DNA from: an uncultured Acetatifactor sp.
GTDB lineage: Bacteria > Bacillota > Clostridia > Lachnospirales > Lachnospiraceae
Direction: 5' to 3'
Assembly (NCBI RefSeq): GCF_910585425.1
Contig: NZ_CAJUCP010000067.1
Coordinates: 1 to 30,445 of the forward strand
Length of the DNA stretch: 30,445 nt
The notes under the pieces were generated by a model. That model was given only the letters and a program-made list of their open reading frames with translations, had not been told where the DNA came from and made no database searches. Made by a program: the position numbers and the translations under genes. Shown piece by piece: positions 23,730 through 30,445 of this stretch. The number at the start of each line of letters is the position of its first letter. Positions within the stretch are counted from its first letter, which is position 1.

Positions 23730-24409
23730 GACCTTTTTTCAAAATACCGCAAAATGTCAAAAGGCTCTTCCGCTGTCAGAAAGCCGGGCAGACTGTCGCG
23801 CCTGTGGGGGAGTTCATTGGTGTACCATTTGGCCTGGATGGCCTCCATTCCGGCCGCTCTGGCGCCGGGAAGCTCATTGCTTCCGCCGTCCCCCACGAAG
23901 ACGCACTCCTTTGGGGAGACGCCCAGCAGGTCGGCTGCCTTTCTGTAGATGCGGATATCCGGCTTCTGCAGCTTTGCCTCATAGGACAGGATCACCTGGT
24001 GGAAATAGCCGTATATCCGGCTCTGCCTGATGACCGTCACTTCTTCCGAGGAGCAGTTGCTGACGATGGCCAGCTTGTATCCCGCCGCTTTCAGGCGTTC
24101 CAATAGCCCATATACATCCGGGTGGACATGTTCGAAGCACAGGGACTTGGTCTCTGTCCGCTTGCGGATGATCAGGGAAAGGGTGGAATCATCCACAGGC
24201 TTGCCGCATTTTCCGCAGACGTACAGGATGGATTCAGGGAAGCTTATCTCGCCGATATATCGTTCTTCCTCCTTTTCGTCCCAGTAGGCATCGAAGCGCT
24301 CTCTTTCGAGACCTAAATCGGTGCACATTTCGTTTTTGGTATACTTTTTATGTCCCCATTCGGTGATCAGGGTTTCAAACAAATCAAAGATGACTGCTTT
24401 GTATTCCAT
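23726..24409 (-). CDS. HAD-superfamily hydrolase
   Basis: This 227-residue haloacid dehalogenase-like protein probably acts on a phosphorylated metabolite. Motif I is AVIFDLFETL with nucleophile D9; the usual second aspartate is replaced by Phe, as in the DxYGT/DxFGT branch. Motif II is LAIVSNCSSEE, motif III has K in AKLQKPDIRIY, and motif IV is CVFVGDGGSNELPGA. A helical cap lies between motifs I and II and contains a CxxC (VCGKCG). The start at ATG 24409 has AAGGAG upstream and lies inside the end of the kinase gene (26-nt overlap), so the two are coupled. A frame extension to 24445 has no ribosome binding site. The substrate is unknown. Confidence 0.85.
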   Translation of the reverse strand: MEYKAVIFDLFETLITEWGHKKYTKNEMCTDLGLERERFDAYWDEKEEERYIGEISFPESILYVCGKCGKPVDDSTLSLIIRKRTETKSLCFEHVHPDVYGLLERLKAAGYKLAIVSNCSSEEVTVIRQSRIYGYFHQVILSYEAKLQKPDIRIYRKAADLLGVSPKECVFVGDGGSNELPGARAAGMEAIQAKWYTNELPHRRDSLPGFLTAEEPFDILRYFEKRS

Positions 24410-25307
24410 TGAAGTCTCCTTCCCATTCTTCCAGGAGCGTGTCAAAGATATGGTTCAATTTCCTGACGACGCTTTCATTTACCGGAATCGTTTTGTCGAG
24501 AAACTGCATCCCTCTTTCTCCCATGAAATCCACGCAATAAACCAGGCAATAGAAGACGAAGGCTTTGTATGCTGCCGTGTCCGGATGGATTTCCTCCAAC
24601 AGATAATCGATATATCTGGTGTCCAGATCCATATTCAGCAATGCGACTTTCGTCATTGCCACAAAGGTGAGCATGTCGCCAAAGCCCATCCAGTCGATAT
24701 CGATGATTCCGGACAGTCTGCCCTCGCAGATCAATAGGTTTTTTGTGCTGATATCATCCAGGTATGGGATGGGCTGGATATGATCCAAATACGCTTGTAT
24801 TTCGTGCTGCAATGTTCTAACGACTGCTATTTTGCTGCTGTCGAAATACTGTTTTGTCCGCATCCTCTCTTCAGCGCGGTCCAGGAGTTCCCGGATGGTG
24901 CCGTTCCAGGTCCATGCCGCATCCGGCCGGATATGGATTTTAGACACCTTACGCTGTATTTCTATGACTTCTCCGGCAATCTGTTTCTTCTGGCTGTCGC
25001 TTAACTTGTGATAGACATTTCCGATATCGTCTCCGGGGATATAGGAAAGAACCAAATAGGAATAGTCGCCGTACTTTCCTTCGGAGAGTACAGCAGGTAT
25101 CGGAATTCCGCACACAGACAGCTTGCCCAGCCAATGGACGGTGTCTTCATAGGCATCCTCCTCCCTGCTGCATCTGAGGACGAACTTCTCGGCTTCGGTG
25201 GAGACAAGAAAGACATAGTTCGCGATACCGATGCCGCAGCGCTCTATTTGGACGACGGTCTTTTTGGTAGTTTCTTCAAACAGTTGAATTGCTTCTTTGT
25301 AATCCAT
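24384..25307 (-). CDS. APH/choline-kinase-like phosphotransferase
   Basis: This 307-residue kinase-fold protein belongs to the aminoglycoside phosphotransferase family. N-lobe ANYVFLVSTEAEKFVLR holds the ATP-binding lysine, and YSYLVLSYIPGDDIGNVY is the hinge region. The catalytic segment is YLDDISTKNLLI (in place of HGDxxxxNxL), and the metal-binding segment is SGIIDIDWMGFGD. A H-to-L change in the catalytic loop is noted. The start at 25307 has GGAGG about 10 nt upstream; ATG 25325 is an alternative. It is translationally coupled to the HAD gene, so together they may phosphorylate and dephosphorylate a small molecule. It is not evidence of aminoglycoside resistance. The transcript has an unusual long leader (25308-25690). 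Confidence 0.8.
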   Translation of the reverse strand: MDYKEAIQLFEETTKKTVVQIERCGIGIANYVFLVSTEAEKFVLRCSREEDAYEDTVHWLGKLSVCGIPIPAVLSEGKYGDYSYLVLSYIPGDDIGNVYHKLSDSQKKQIAGEVIEIQRKVSKIHIRPDAAWTWNGTIRELLDRAEERMRTKQYFDSSKIAVVRTLQHEIQAYLDHIQPIPYLDDISTKNLLICEGRLSGIIDIDWMGFGDMLTFVAMTKVALLNMDLDTRYIDYLLEEIHPDTAAYKAFVFYCLVYCVDFMGERGMQFLDKTIPVNESVVRKLNHIFDTLLEEWEGDFNGIQSSHL

Positions 25308-25690
25308 GGGGCGTTTGTCCTCCATCCTCTATGGGCTGACGAAAAAATCCTGGCTTGCCCTCCGGCTCCTCCCGGAAGATGGCGAGGAGGGCTGGGGGAG
25401 TCATGCTTTCTGGGATTCCCTGTCCGGCATGGCCAGAGCGGCGAACTGCTCTATGCTTTCGGTCCGCCTGGCGGCCAGGACCCAATGGTCGAGGTTTTCC
25501 GGATTCGTCTCCGAGATTCCGGAGCGTGCCGTAGCCTTCCCCGGCAGTCAGATTCCCGGCATCAATCTTTACACACTTTTCTCCTTTTCCAGGCAGGAGA
25601 TACGGACTGCTGCGCCAGAAGCTCCTGCCTTGTGGTTTTAATGGGTTTCAAAGCATAGAGTTTCTGAATGAAATCTATAGATGGTTGAGA
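25308..25690 (-). other. Long structured leader of the kinase-HAD operon
   Basis: About 380 nt separate the promoter (25698-25725) from the kinase start. The minus-strand RNA can form several hairpins. GGCAGGAG/CTCCTGCC (25622-25629 with 25592-25599) is perfect. A GGTC-CTGG / CCAG-GCG-GACC hairpin and AGAGC/GCTCT lie nearer the gene. It matches no riboswitch class I can recall by consensus. A 49-codon open frame without an early start (25400-25547, containing ENLDHWVLAARRTESIEQF) reads like protein, so a gene remnant or a dispersed repeat are alternatives. I see no other gene in this stretch. Confidence 0.5.
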
Positions 25691-25697
25691 TGATTAC

Positions 25698-25725
25698 ATC
25701 ATAGCATATTTGGCCGTATTGTCAA
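25698..25725 (-). promoter_or_regulatory. Promoter of the kinase-HAD operon
   Basis: On the minus strand TTGACA (25720-25725), a 16-bp spacer and TATGAT (25698-25703) form a strong promoter, giving a leader of about 380 nt. Confidence 0.75.
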
Positions 25726-25765
25726 TGCTGATTGCCGGTTTTTCCATAGAATCCTTAGTTCAGGC

Positions 25766-27115
25766 TTATTCTTGCCTGGTTTTCCCGGCAGGCTTTCTAT
25801 CCCTGAGGTACATCAGGAGGCAGATGACAGCCAACACGGCTTCCACCACAGGCTGCGCCGCGATGACGCCGTTCAGCTGCCAGAAGCGGTTCAGGAGGAT
25901 GACGCCTGGGATGAACAGCACCGCATTTCTCAGCACAGTGATGGTCAGCGATTTCACCGCTTTTCCCAACGCCTGGAAGTAGCTGGTCATCATATTGATG
26001 ATGCCAAGCAGCGGGGCGGACAGGGAGAGCACTGTCAGGAAATATCCGGTCTGCCGGATCAGGGCGCTGTCCTGGAGGAAGAGGGAGGCAAGGGGTTTTC
26101 CGAAAAGCACGAAGATAGTGGTGAACGCCGCGCCCATGAGGACGCCGTACAGCGCCGCGTGCTTCACGGTGTCGGACATCCGCTTTGTCCTGCCTGCGCC
26201 ATAGTAATAGCCCACCAGAGGGGCCACGCCCTGGGAAAGCCCCACGGACAGCAGGATGGGAACCATATCCAGCTTGTATGCTATCCCGTAGGAGGCCACT
26301 GCGTCAGAACCGTAGATGCCGATATAGTTGTTGAGCACGATATTGGAGACGCTCATGAGCACTGTGATGAGGGCTCCCGGGATGCCTATGCTTATGACGC
26401 CGCGGACCATGGGGGCATTTGGCGAAAAACGGCTGGGCTTCCAGGGCACCAGTTCATTTCCCCGGGATGCCTCCCGTACCATGCAGAGGACATAGTATAC
26501 GGTGGCGCACAGGAAGCCCAGGGAGGTCGCCAGCGCGGCCCCGGCTGTCCCCCATCCCAGGATGGCGATGAAGACGTAATCCAAGGCCATGTTCACAGCG
26601 TTTCCCAGCACCAGGCCGATGGTGCCTTCCTTTATCAGGCCCACGGAGCGGAACAGATGGACGAAGCCGTTGGCCAGCATGATGAAGGGAGCGCCGATGA
26701 AGATCCATTTCAGATAGTCGCAGGTATAGGCGATGTTGTCCGCGTCCGCGCCGGATATCTCTGCCAGGGGCAGCAGGAAGGCCAGCCCCAGGACGAGGGT
26801 GGCGATGCCTGCAATGGCCATGGCATATACGCAGAAGTTCATGGTGGCGCCGGATTCCTTTTTCCTGTCCTCGCCCAGCAGCCTGGCGATTACGCTGCTG
26901 CCTCCCATGCCGAAGATGCAGGCGATGGACATGATGATGAGCAGGATGGGGGCGCACAATGTCACTGCGGCGATGGTGGCGGGCTCCTTTGTCAGGGAGA
27001 CGAAAAAGGTGTCGGCGATGTTGTAGATGAGCGTGGTGAGCTGGCCCAGCATAGCGGGCAGTCCCACTCTCATGATCGCTTTGGAGAGATTCTTTTCTTC
27101 GAAAACGGATGTCAT
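25766..27115 (-). CDS. MATE-family multidrug/toxin exporter
   Basis: This 449-residue protein has about twelve membrane segments and exports cationic drugs or toxins with H+ or Na+. Typical features are an early VGLPAMLGQLTTLIYNIADT (residues about 16-35) and GMGGSSVIARLLGEDRKK after the third helix. A symmetric second half begins near 230 (ISIGIPGALITVLMSVSNIV) and includes SVGLSQGVAPLVGYYYGAGR. The start ATG at 27115 has AAGGAA about 9 nt upstream; frames extending further upstream have no support. It diverges from a Crp-like regulator gene, which probably controls it. The ligand cannot be deduced. Confidence 0.9.
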   Translation of the reverse strand: MTSVFEEKNLSKAIMRVGLPAMLGQLTTLIYNIADTFFVSLTKEPATIAAVTLCAPILLIIMSIACIFGMGGSSVIARLLGEDRKKESGATMNFCVYAMAIAGIATLVLGLAFLLPLAEISGADADNIAYTCDYLKWIFIGAPFIMLANGFVHLFRSVGLIKEGTIGLVLGNAVNMALDYVFIAILGWGTAGAALATSLGFLCATVYYVLCMVREASRGNELVPWKPSRFSPNAPMVRGVISIGIPGALITVLMSVSNIVLNNYIGIYGSDAVASYGIAYKLDMVPILLSVGLSQGVAPLVGYYYGAGRTKRMSDTVKHAALYGVLMGAAFTTIFVLFGKPLASLFLQDSALIRQTGYFLTVLSLSAPLLGIINMMTSYFQALGKAVKSLTITVLRNAVLFIPGVILLNRFWQLNGVIAAQPVVEAVLAVICLLMYLRDRKPAGKTRQE

Positions 27116-27174
27116 TGTCTTGATTCCTTTCTTGCTTTTTTCTCCATTGTAATGTAACATGGAAGCAAAAAACG

Positions 27175-27186
27175 GGACATATGTCC
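27175..27186. promoter_or_regulatory. Candidate operator palindrome GGACATATGTCC
   Basis: A perfect 12-bp palindrome lies in the 87-bp divergent spacer, 17 bp before the regulator start and directly upstream of its ribosome binding site. It is a good candidate binding site for the regulator at 27203. Confidence 0.5.
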
Positions 27187-27202
27187 TGTTTCGGAGGTGT
27201 CC

Positions 27203-27823
27203 ATGGAAAGAATCTATGACAGAAGGAAGGTCGCAGCCTGCATGGCGAAAAGCAGATATCATGAGGTGCTTGCCGGGTTGGATTTGGATTTTTATCTGAT
27301 AAAGTATGAAAAAGGCGAATTCGTGAACTCGCCCTTCCAGAGCGAGCTTTTGTTCCAGATCGTGGAGCAGGGGGCCGTCAACATCTACTTCATCCGGGAT
27401 GACGGCACGCGCTACTCCCTGTCCAACGGAAAGGCGGACTATCTGCTGGGGGACATGGACATCTTCTATCCCAGGAGCGGCAACATCTATGTGGAGGCCG
27501 CAGAGCGCCTGACCTGCATTTCCTTTTCCATTGAGAAGAACCGGGAAAGGCTGCTGGCGGACAATGCGTTCCTGAAGCTTATCTGCAACAGCCTTTCGGC
27601 GAAGATCGGGACGATGGCGGCCATGGATGCCGCTCCGGCCTCCCTTACGGAGCGGGTCATGTCCTATATGAAGTATAAATGTGAAGACGGGACTTTAAAG
27701 GGCATTGAGCGGGCGGCCTTTCATCTCCATTGCAGCGCCAGGCAGCTGCAGAGGATCCTGAATGAAAGAGAGGCCGCCGGGGCGGTAAAGAGGCTGGGAA
27801 AGGGGACCTACAGGCTGATATGA
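27203..27823 (+). CDS. Crp/Fnr-like (YeiL-type) transcriptional regulator
   Basis: This 206-residue protein starts at ATG 27203, with GGAGG at 27193-27197. Residues of about 20-125 resemble a cyclic-nucleotide-binding-type barrel (LLFQIVEQGAVNIYFIRDDG, then LLGDMDIFYPRSGNIYVEAA). Residues of about 145-206 form a winged helix (AAFHLHCSARQLQRILNERE, GAVKRLGKGTYRLI). It lacks the Fnr cysteine cluster, so an iron-sulfur sensor is not indicated; the ligand is unknown. It probably controls itself and the divergent MATE gene through the palindrome. Its bases 27494-27652 recur with about 94% identity at 28961-29119. Confidence 0.82.
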   Translation: MERIYDRRKVAACMAKSRYHEVLAGLDLDFYLIKYEKGEFVNSPFQSELLFQIVEQGAVNIYFIRDDGTRYSLSNGKADYLLGDMDIFYPRSGNIYVEAAERLTCISFSIEKNRERLLADNAFLKLICNSLSAKIGTMAAMDAAPASLTERVMSYMKYKCEDGTLKGIERAAFHLHCSARQLQRILNEREAAGAVKRLGKGTYRLI

Positions 27824-27845
27824 GAGCGGGGGCCCGGGGGCTGCG

Positions 27846-27911
27846 GGCTTCCAGCACTCGCCCTATGAGTACTACAATGAGCACTGCAATGTGTTCAACT
27901 TCCAGCATGTG
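27846..27911 (+). pseudogene. galT: Remnant of a type 2 galactose-1-phosphate uridylyltransferase gene
   Basis: The frame at 27846 reads GFQHSPYEYYNEHCNVFNFQ and then HVPG. From memory it matches the conserved FxYSPYxYYNEHCIVFNxxHVPM segment of the clostridial type 2 GalT. Only about 22 codons remain. No other part of galT is visible in the 250-bp gap, so this is a short relic left by deletion or recombination. The identification is by eye. Confidence 0.45.
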
Positions 27912-27969
27912 CCAGGATTATCGCTTTGGCAGACCGAATCCTGGAAATTTCTTAAGTTTTAAAAAAGAG

Positions 27970-27998
27970 TTGCTTTTTTTCTGTTTATCACATATAAT
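27970..27998 (+). promoter_or_regulatory. Promoter of the Abi RNA/abi transcript
   Basis: TTGCTT (27970-27975), a 17-bp spacer and a perfect TATAAT (27993-27998) predict a start near 28005, a few bases before the hairpin at 28011. Confidence 0.8.
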
Positions 27999-28004
27999 AA
28001 CTGT

Positions 28005-28053
28005 AACAGAACCCAACACGCCTCTCAACGATGCGGACCACGTTGGGTCTTTT
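28005..28053 (+). ncRNA. Candidate Abi-associated structured RNA
   Basis: The outer stem ACCCAAC (28011-28017) pairs with GTTGGGT (28042-28048). An inner stem CGCCTC (28019-28024) pairs with GATGCG (28030-28035), with one mismatch and the loop TCAAC. The loop's CAAC could also pair with GTTG in the 3' arm, so a pseudoknot or refolding is possible. CTTTT follows directly (28049-28053), so most transcripts may end here, with read-through giving the downstream Abi mRNA. I recall a conserved structured RNA described upstream of AbiF-type genes, and this fits its position and size. The match is from memory and not checked. Confidence 0.65.
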
Positions 28054-28073
28054 AACTTTAAGGAGAATTTTAT

Positions 28074-28952
28074 ATGGGGGATTTAATACAGCACCAGCCG
28101 CCTCTGACGATTGAGGAGCAGGTAAAGAATCTGAAAGAAATCGGCCTCATAATTGACGATGAGGATTATGCGCGGAAGATATTGAATGATATATCTTATT
28201 TCAGGCTGATAAAAGCGTACAGCCTGAATTTGAAGCCTAAAAATGGCGAGTACCATGAAGGGGTGACGTTTGGTCAGATTGTCGAATTATATTTGTTCAA
28301 CGCGAATTTCAGACAGATTTTGTTCCCTGAAATAGAAAAAATCGAGATAAATACGAGATGCAGAATTGCTAACTATTTTGCTGAAAAGCATGGAGTGCTT
28401 GGGTATCTGGAAAAGGAACATTTTGCAAATGAAAAATACCATGAGATTTTTTTAAAGGATATAGAAGAGGAAATCAGAAGAAATTCCAAAGCTCCTTTTG
28501 TATGCAATTTTCGGGAAAACTATGAAGGAGGAAAACTCCCTATCTATGCGCTGGTAGAGGTGTTCAGCTTTGGGACACTGTCAAAGTTTTATAAGAATAT
28601 GATGAATCCCGATAAAAAGGAAGTTGCAAAGATATTTGGAGTAGGTTATACATATCTGGAAAGCTGGCTGGAAAGCATTTCCTATGTCCGAAATATATGC
28701 GCGCACTATGGAAGACTGTATAATGCAAAACTATCCAAAACACCAATACTCTACAAGGAATATAGCGAGGCGGGGATTGGTAATAACCGGATATTCGGAG
28801 TGTTGCTGTGCATGAAGAATTTATTGAAAAAGGACATGCATTGGAATATTTTTGTAGACCAGATGGATAATCTCTTTGAAAAGTATGAAAATGTGGATAT
28901 AAAGACAATGGGATTTCCGGAGATGTGGAAAAATTTGCTGAGAGCAACATAG
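28074..28952 (+). CDS. Abi_2 (AbiF/AbiD-type) HEPN abortive-infection protein
   Basis: This 292-residue protein belongs to the Abi_2 family of phage-resistance proteins. It has the hallmark LTIEEQVKNLKEIGLIIDD, then ILNDISYFRLIKAYSL (residues 37-52) and IEKIEINTRCRIANYFAEK. The HEPN active-site motif R206-N-I-C-A-H211 (YVRNICAHYGRLYN) is intact, so RNase activity on RNA is predicted. AAGGAG (28060-28065) lies 8 nt before ATG 28074. It follows a strong promoter and a compact structured RNA. The gene is much more AT-rich than its neighbours, so it is likely a recently acquired defence gene. It is immediately followed by a partial copy of the upstream regulator gene. Confidence 0.9.
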   Translation: MGDLIQHQPPLTIEEQVKNLKEIGLIIDDEDYARKILNDISYFRLIKAYSLNLKPKNGEYHEGVTFGQIVELYLFNANFRQILFPEIEKIEINTRCRIANYFAEKHGVLGYLEKEHFANEKYHEIFLKDIEEEIRRNSKAPFVCNFRENYEGGKLPIYALVEVFSFGTLSKFYKNMMNPDKKEVAKIFGVGYTYLESWLESISYVRNICAHYGRLYNAKLSKTPILYKEYSEAGIGNNRIFGVLLCMKNLLKKDMHWNIFVDQMDNLFEKYENVDIKTMGFPEMWKNLLRAT

Positions 28953-28960
28953 AGGATGAA

Positions 28961-29119
28961 GAGGCCGCAGAGCGCCTGACCTGCATTTCCTTTTCCATTG
29001 AGAAGAACCGGGAAAGGCTGCTGGCGGACAAGGCGTTCCTGAAGCTTAGCTGCAACAGCCTTTCGGCGAAGATTGGGACAATGGCGGCCATGGATGCCGC
29101 TCCGGACTCCTGCGTGGAG
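28961..29119 (+). pseudogene. Partial duplicate of the Crp-like regulator gene
   Basis: These 159 bp match 27494-27652 of the regulator gene with about ten substitutions and no gaps, in the same orientation and 1,467 bp away. It begins nine bases after the abi stop. The copy encodes the AERLTCISFSIEKNRERLL region but lacks both ends of the gene. It cannot make a working regulator. With the original copy it forms direct repeats around the galT remnant and abi gene. Confidence 0.92.
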
Positions 29120-29155
29120 CAATCGTAACTGCCTGAGGCATGGGGGTAACCGAAG

Positions 29156-30259
29156 ATGAAATTAAGTGTATGCGCCATTGTGAAGAACGAAGAAAAAAGG
29201 ATACAGAGCTTTATCCGTTCCGCGAAGGAATATGCTGACGAAATCCTGTTCGTGGACAATGGAAGCACCGACAGGACTGCTGAGATAATCGCTGACAATG
29301 GATGCAAAGCGTACCACAGCGATGAAAAGTTCGACCTGGCGCGCAATGAATATCTTGCGAGGGCCACCGGGGACTGGATTTTGAACCTGGACATCGATGA
29401 ACGGCTTGAAGCAAGATTCGTGGACAACCTCAGGGATGGCCTGGAGCATCTGGACGAAAATGTGCAGGGAGTCCTCCTGCCGTTCTTCAACTATTTTGGA
29501 GCAGACTCCTGGACCCAGTGGAACCTGCCGAGGATTCTGCGTAACAACCATCGGCAGCGGCTGACCAGCCCCATGCACGCGTCCCTGTCCCAGAGCGCTA
29601 TCGACAGCGGAGGGGTGCTTGCGTTTCTCTACGCGCCAGTGCACCACTATGACGCGCTTTGGAATGAGGATCAGAGCGTTAAGAGACAGAGGAACCTGTC
29701 CTTTCTGTTGGAAGCGATTGCGAAAAATCCGGCACAGAAGGGGGATTACCTGAACCTGGCCAACGAATACTATGCCCTGGGGCAGAAAAAAGAGGCGATT
29801 GAACTCATAAAGCGGGAATGCATCCAAGACCAGCCCGCTAACTCCAGAGTGTACAAGCGGCTGGCCAATTACCTGTACGACTCAAAGGAATATGAAGAGA
29901 GCATTGCGTATGCCGGACTTCAGATAGACAGGTTTTCCAGCCGGATAAAAGAGGATGACCCTCGGGCGGCCAGATATCGCATGGAGATAGAAGCCTGCCA
30001 TGTGATACAATACAAAAGCTATTACGCTTTGGGGCAAAAGGAAAAGGCGTTGGCGCTATGCGATGAGAATATCCGCCGGTTTCCTTTCCTGCCCCATAAC
30101 TATATGAACCGTTTTCTCATGGAGGGCAGGAAGGACAGGAAAGATTACGAAATGGCGGCCATATTGAATCCCGAACTGAGGAAGGAGGAGATTCACCAGC
30201 CGCTGAGATGTGACAACCTGTATAAATGCGGCTCGTCCATAATTCTCGAAGAGGATTGA
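29156..30259 (+). CDS. Family 2 glycosyltransferase with TPR-like C-terminus
   Basis: This 367-residue cytoplasmic enzyme should transfer a sugar from a nucleotide-sugar donor. The GT-A domain (1-about 190) begins KLSVCAIVKNEEKRIQSFI, has EILFVDNGSTDRTAEI, and carries a DxD metal-binding motif D79-I-D81 in WILNLDIDERLE. The second half (about 195-345) is helical with TPR-like pairs: DYLNLANEYYALGQKKEAIE, RVYKRLANYLYDSKEYEESI and YKSYYALGQKEKALALCDEN. This layout resembles SunS-like peptide glycosyltransferases and LPS/teichoic GTs, so the acceptor could be a peptide or a cell-wall glycan. No precursor peptide gene is seen nearby. GGGGG about 10 nt before ATG 29156 may be the ribosome binding site. 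Confidence 0.87.
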   Translation: MKLSVCAIVKNEEKRIQSFIRSAKEYADEILFVDNGSTDRTAEIIADNGCKAYHSDEKFDLARNEYLARATGDWILNLDIDERLEARFVDNLRDGLEHLDENVQGVLLPFFNYFGADSWTQWNLPRILRNNHRQRLTSPMHASLSQSAIDSGGVLAFLYAPVHHYDALWNEDQSVKRQRNLSFLLEAIAKNPAQKGDYLNLANEYYALGQKKEAIELIKRECIQDQPANSRVYKRLANYLYDSKEYEESIAYAGLQIDRFSSRIKEDDPRAARYRMEIEACHVIQYKSYYALGQKEKALALCDENIRRFPFLPHNYMNRFLMEGRKDRKDYEMAAILNPELRKEEIHQPLRCDNLYKCGSSIILEED

Positions 30260-30268
30260 AGTAATAAT

Positions 30269-30288
30269 AGAATCCGGGACGGGATTCT
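30269..30288 (+). terminator. Hairpin after the glycosyltransferase gene
   Basis: AGAATCC (30269-30275) pairs with GGATTCT (30282-30288), followed by a weak GTTAT tail. It is a possible terminator. The remaining bases to 30445 are AT-rich with an inverted repeat ATATGTATG/CATACATAT (30330-30338, 30383-30391) and no gene. Confidence 0.5.
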
Positions 30289-30445
30289 GTTATCAAAAAT
30301 TGCGCAGATAATAATGTATACTGCCGACCATATGTATGTAGATTGTGAGGCGGTGGTCAACGCTCTTTTGGGCATATATAAGCATACATATAACTATAAA
30401 TGAGCAAATTTGAATTTTTACCAAAACTGCTATAAATACTTTAAA

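Noticed and set aside
25400..25547. 49-codon frame in the kinase leader as a gene
   Set aside because: No start codon near its beginning, no ribosome binding site, and no family recognised; kept only as a note on the leader.
25772..27157. 461-codon plus-strand frame opposite the MATE gene
   Set aside because: Antisense shadow; composition rich in His, Gln and Asp without a fold signature.

Overview
The window looks like a chromosomal piece from a Gram-positive anaerobe of the class Clostridia, most likely Lachnospiraceae. The clues are GC-rich coding DNA with AT-rich spacers, strong GGAGG-type ribosome binding sites, a T-box leader on an alanyl-tRNA synthetase gene, a VanG-type D-Ala-D-Ser cluster, and typical MATE, AI-2E-type and ABC families. 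The assignment rests on gene content only.

Layout. (1) 1-1370: tRNA-Gly(GCC) with its own promoter, then an AT-rich pair of small overlapping genes, one DUF4869-like and one a mini P-loop protein. (2) 1404-5935, minus strand: vanT-vanXY-vanG, which together would make peptidoglycan precursors ending in D-Ser and remove those ending in D-Ala. Diverging from it is a sensor kinase and response regulator pair (6191-8538). (3) 8691-12950: an RsmF-type rRNA methyltransferase with 13-residue repeats, an RluA-type pseudouridine synthase and an AI-2E-type membrane protein. (4) 13028-16763: an operon of sigma factor, membrane protein, ABC ATPase and ABC membrane protein. (5) 16926-19145: an XRE regulator with ten 28-residue repeats, a small ORF that shares its duplicated promoter and leader, and a small conserved protein of unknown function. 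(6) 19248-21290: a broken anti-sigma-like gene, an MFS transporter and a 5'-truncated AAA_4/RecG-like fragment. (7) 21344-25725, minus strand: a T-box-controlled short alanyl-tRNA synthetase with 15-residue repeats, a HAD hydrolase, and an APH-like kinase behind a structured leader of about 380 nt. (8) 25766-27823: a MATE exporter divergent from a Crp-like regulator. (9) 27846-29119: an accessory patch with a galT remnant, a promoter, a short structured RNA, an AT-rich Abi_2 (AbiF/AbiD-type) HEPN gene, and a 159-bp partial copy of the upstream regulator gene. (10) 29156-30259: a family 2 glycosyltransferase with a TPR-like tail.

The two best candidate defence or accessory systems are the structured RNA plus Abi_2 gene (27970-28952) and the DUF4869-like/P-loop pair (411-1314). 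Both are AT-rich islands in GC-rich surroundings. A second theme is in-frame tandem expansion of short sequences at surface loops or linkers of otherwise conserved proteins: RsmF, AlaRS, the XRE protein and the AAA_4 fragment. The sigma factor and VanT also carry unusual linker inserts. In AlaRS the repeat unit can be traced to the neighbouring native codons.
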